This document shows positions 61,464-64,000 of a stretch of 64,000 bases of DNA, piece by piece. The stretch lies in the NCBI GenBank assembly GCA_918797485.1, contig CAKKNE010000004.1:4278001-4342000 (forward strand), in the 5' to 3' direction. The position numbers and the translations under genes are program-made. This DNA is from Pelagomonas calceolata (Eukaryota; Sar; Pelagophyceae; Pelagomonadales; Pelagomonadaceae). Numbering within the stretch: the stretch's first letter is position 1; each line of letters starts with the position of its first letter. Below the pieces are notes generated by a model. It searched no databases, had not been told where the DNA came from, and saw only the letters and a list, made by a program, of their open reading frames with translations.

Positions 61464-63860
61464 ATGGCAGGCATTATCTCCCATGCCGCTGCGGCGAAAG
61501 CTGTCGAGATGGAGGCTGGAAAAGGAGGGGCGAGCAGAGACGTCCAAGCAAGCACTGCAGCGGAAAAGAAACAACACGTCTGCACACACTGCGGCGCCCA
61601 GCACGCCTCGCGCTCCGCTCTCTTCCGCCATTTAAGGGCCCAGTGCGACCCGACGCTCAACAAGGAGAATGTGGCGAAGCTCGCCGTGGTCGTCGCCTAC
61701 GCCGGCGACGCGCAGCTCGGCGCCGACGCGAGAAATGGCGGCCCGGCGGCGACGACGCAGCTAGTCGTGAAAGCTGTTGGGAACGCGTGCGCAGGCGCGG
61801 CTGGGGGCGGCGCGGTCGTCCAGTCGACGCACGCCGCTGTCAGCACGGAGAAGCACGCCGGCGCGCGCGCGAATATTGTGCTTGTGGCGCTGCGCAACAT
61901 CCAAGCCGGCGCGCGGCTCACCGCCACGACGCTCGACGAGCGCCTGCCCGACGGCCTGCGCGTGCTCGCGGCTAGGTTCCTCACAAACAGCGCGGCGGAC
62001 CAGGCGCTCGCGGGGCGGCTGACGAAGCGCATCCGCCGCTGCGCGCACGTGATTGCGGTGCCCTACGCCGCCGTCGTTGTAGACGAGGACGAGCGCGACG
62101 ATGGCCGGTCCGTATTTGTGGTGGCGACGCGGCCGGGCGGGCGCGACCCGGCCGTGGACGAGGCCTGGATCCGCGACGTAGCACGAATGGCGGACGCGCC
62201 GCCGCCGGACGCGGTGGAGGGCGTCTGCGGCGGCGACGCCTTCGCGAAGCTCTCGTACGGCGACGCGGAGCTTGCGAAGAATGCGGTTTCAAAGCTCGAC
62301 GGCCTCGCGCGAGGCGACGTCGTTCTCCAGGTGATGCCGTGGCGCGAGGCCCGGGCCAAGCTCGACGCGCACAAGCGCCTCAAGGACGCACTCGCCGCCG
62401 CGAGCCGCGCGGTCTTCAGCGGCGCGGCGTCCGTGCTGCGGCCCGCGTCGCTCGCGCGCGACGTCCGCACGGTCGGCGGCGACTGGCGCGACGACTGGCT
62501 GCTCGTCCGCGTCCGCGGTTTTGCGCAGTGCCCTAATCAAATTTCCGCCCATGGGCAGTACGGCTGCGTCGTCGTCGAGAAATGACTCACTGGTTGATTT
62601 GGCACAGGCGGCGCGGGCGACACGGGCAAGGGCGGCCCGCCGCGGGGCGGCACGCGGACGGCGCGCCTCTGCCTCGGCGCGGCCGTGGCGGTCTGCCGCG
62701 GCGCCGAGGGCGCGGCCTGGCTCGCGACGCGCGGCGCCGATGATACCACCGGGCCGGCCGCGCCGGCGCGCGCGCTCTACCTCGAGGGCTTCGCGCTCTA
62801 CCTCGCGAAGAGCGACGCGCGCTGCGCCGACGTTGATGAAAATGCGCCGGCGGAGGCGCGGCGGCGGGCGCGCGCCCTCGTCGTGGCCGCCGCGACGAAC
62901 GACGCCGCGCGGGACGCCTGGCGCCGAGTCATTCGCGATATCGATGGCGGCGCCACGCGCAACGCTGACGACGCGGCGTTGCGCGCCGCGGCGGCGCGGG
63001 GCGACGGCGAGGAAGTGGCCGCGCTGCTGGAGGCAGGAAGGGCGCGCGTCGACGCGGCCGACGAGTACGGTCGCACGGCGCTGTTCCTCGCGGCGGCCGC
63101 GGGGCAGCGCGTCGACCGGTTGCTCGCGGCCGGCGCGGACCCCACGCGTCAGGCGCACGGCGGCTGGAAGCCCAGCCACTTCATACCCCGAGAGCCACTT
63201 CCGCTGCTCGGCCCGACGCCGCCCGCGTGGCGGCTGATGATTGCGCGGGACCCGCCGGCGCCGACCGCGACGACGCGACCGCTGCGCGGCCTCGCCCACC
63301 CCGGCGCCGGCAGCGTGATCGTCGACGGCGCAGCGACGGCCGACGAGGTCGCCGCGTTCCTGGAGCTGGCGCGGGGGTTGCCCGTCGCGCCGGCGGAGAA
63401 GGCCGCGTGCGCGGACCGGAGCTATTTTTATGATGCCGACGGCGCGTTCGGGCGGCGCTTTGCGGGCGTCGCCGCGGCGGCGTGGGGCGTTTCCGTCACT
63501 CGTATTAGAGTGAACAAATGTTACCGCGTGCTGACTTATGCGCGGGCGGGCGGGTGTCTTCCCGCGCACGTGGACTTGCACCGCGATTTAGGTGATGGCG
63601 GCCCGCCGACGACGCACACCTTCCTTCTTTACCTCAGCGACGATCCCGAGGGCGGATCAACGTCGCTGCTGAGTGCGCTTCCCGGCGACGACGCGCTCGC
63701 GCTGTCGGGAGGCCTCGTCGACGGCGCGCGGACGACGCTCTACGCGGTGCATCCCAAAGCCGGCCGCTTATTTCTGATGCCGAACGCGTGTCCCCACGAG
63801 GCGGCGGGTGTGGTGCGGGCGCCGAAGGTGTTGATTCGGGGCGAATTGCGGCTTCGCTAG
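61464..63860 (+). CDS. Zinc finger / PUS1-like pseudouridine synthase fold / ankyrin / 2OG-Fe(II) oxygenase fusion
   Basis: Exons 61464-62517 and 62608-63860 give 768 residues. A C2HC finger (C40, C43, H56, C61; HVCTHCGAQHASRSALFRHL) starts the protein. About 68-430 follow the TruA/PUS1 fold: AKLAVVVAYAGDAQ, ARANIVLVALRNIQ, LDERLPDGLRVLAARFLTNS, LTKRIRRCAHVIAVPYAAVV, DWLLVRVRG and PARALYLEGFALYLA. The catalytic RTDKGVSA stretch is replaced by STHAAVST (about 119), so the Asp nucleophile appears lost. Two ankyrin repeats follow (about 472-545; DEYGRTALFLAAAAGQRVDR). A 2OG oxygenase ends the chain: RVLTYARAGGCLPAHVDLHR with His-x-Asp (about 671), THTFLLYLSDDPEGGSTSLL and LMPNACPHEAAGVV (distal His, about 747). 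An introner splits the PUS1-like part. Confidence 0.75.
62526..62607 (+). mobile_element. Diverged introner element in the PUS1-like gene
   Basis: Begins CAGTGCCCTAATCAAATT and ends TGGTTGATTTGGCACAG, an inverted-repeat pair with different bases from the main type. It retains the internal GAGAAATGACTCACTGG. Target copies GTTTTGCG and GCGGCGCG are only half matched. The spliced intron 62518-62607 (90 bp) keeps the frame; if retained, the TGA at 62583-62585 ends translation. Confidence 0.75.
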
Positions 63861-63936
63861 TGTTGTACTTTTGTGTACCTTGGTACTTATTTCGTAGGGG
63901 GAAGGAGGGGAGTAGTCGTGGTAGCGTGGCCCAGGC

Positions 63937-64000
63937 TTAGTACGGGCAGGCCGGGTTGGCCAAAGCGCCCTTGAGATCTTCGCCCGAATTGTCGAACTTG
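63937..64000 (-). CDS. C-terminal fragment of an unknown gene (partial)
   Basis: On the - strand an open frame enters from beyond the window edge and ends at a TAA (63937-63939). It reads KFDNSGEDLKGALANPACPY, a natural-looking C-terminus. It converges with the preceding gene with 76 bp between stops. Too short to identify. Confidence 0.5.
   Translation of the reverse strand, partial: KFDNSGEDLKGALANPACPY

Noticed and set aside
62289-63581. A 430-codon - strand open frame opposite the oxygenase fusion
   Set aside because: Arg/Gly-rich without motifs; the + strand carries ankyrin and HxD oxygenase motifs.
1-64000. CRISPR arrays, operons, ribosome binding sites, rRNA genes
   Set aside because: None seen; gene structure, introns and protein families are eukaryotic nuclear.

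Overview
This window is GC-rich nuclear DNA of a eukaryotic alga. The genes are compact and mostly intron-poor, and strands alternate in head-to-head and tail-to-tail pairs. Several proteins have plastid-type N-termini (chorismate synthase, two PAP/fibrillin proteins). The rest are typical eukaryotic genes: kinesin, calmodulin-like, CLP1, SUV3, VHS/GAT, BAR-SH3, TRAPPC13 and JmjC proteins. The few introns include a family of short transposon-like introns (introners) with terminal inverted repeats and 8-bp target duplications. Together these suggest a small stramenopile, most likely a pelagophyte of the Aureococcus/Pelagomonas kind. The taxonomic placement is inference.

Layout. 0-10 kb: the end of an unknown gene, an O-fucosyltransferase-like protein, a charged unknown protein, a VHS-GAT adaptor, a CW zinc finger-uracil-DNA glycosylase fusion, and a SAP plus four-finger protein with an introner in its 5' leader. 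10-22 kb: a small two-exon gene, a ubiquitin-like protein, a calmodulin-like protein, a Lys-rich protein, a urea transporter, a two-RRM protein, a decapitated ABCG transporter with two introners, a fibrillin, a BAR-SH3 protein, a DOT1-like methyltransferase and a frameshifted FkbM-like gene. 22-33 kb: LPAAT, sulfotransferase, JMJD6-like, adenylate kinase, a divergent pair of membrane coiled-coil paralogues, a membrane RING protein and coiled-coil proteins. 33-50 kb: a repetitive 1567-residue protein, a PH-DnaJ-PDZ protein split by an introner, TRAPPC13, CLP1, an unknown protein and a secreted OGT-like glycosyltransferase. 50-64 kb: a cNMP-binding protein with a 65-bp introner, SUV3 helicase, kinesin, a second fibrillin, a P4H-methyltransferase fusion, a less GC-rich gene-poor block, chorismate synthase, and a zinc finger/PUS1-like/ankyrin/2OG-oxygenase fusion.

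Two signals go beyond the gene list. First, introners recur at seven places. In the clearest cases the 5' splice site GT is the first two bases of the duplicated target, and the 3' splice site CACAG is the element's own end. The inverted ends let the element splice in either orientation. Second, a palindromic motif (GCTAGTGTC, short spacer, CGCTAGC, either orientation) occurs twelve times, always in 5' intergenic DNA about 50-340 bp from start codons and never inside a recognised gene. It looks like an undescribed promoter or insulator element.

No operons, CRISPR arrays, rRNA or tRNA genes were recognised. All functional calls rest on reading translated motifs by eye.
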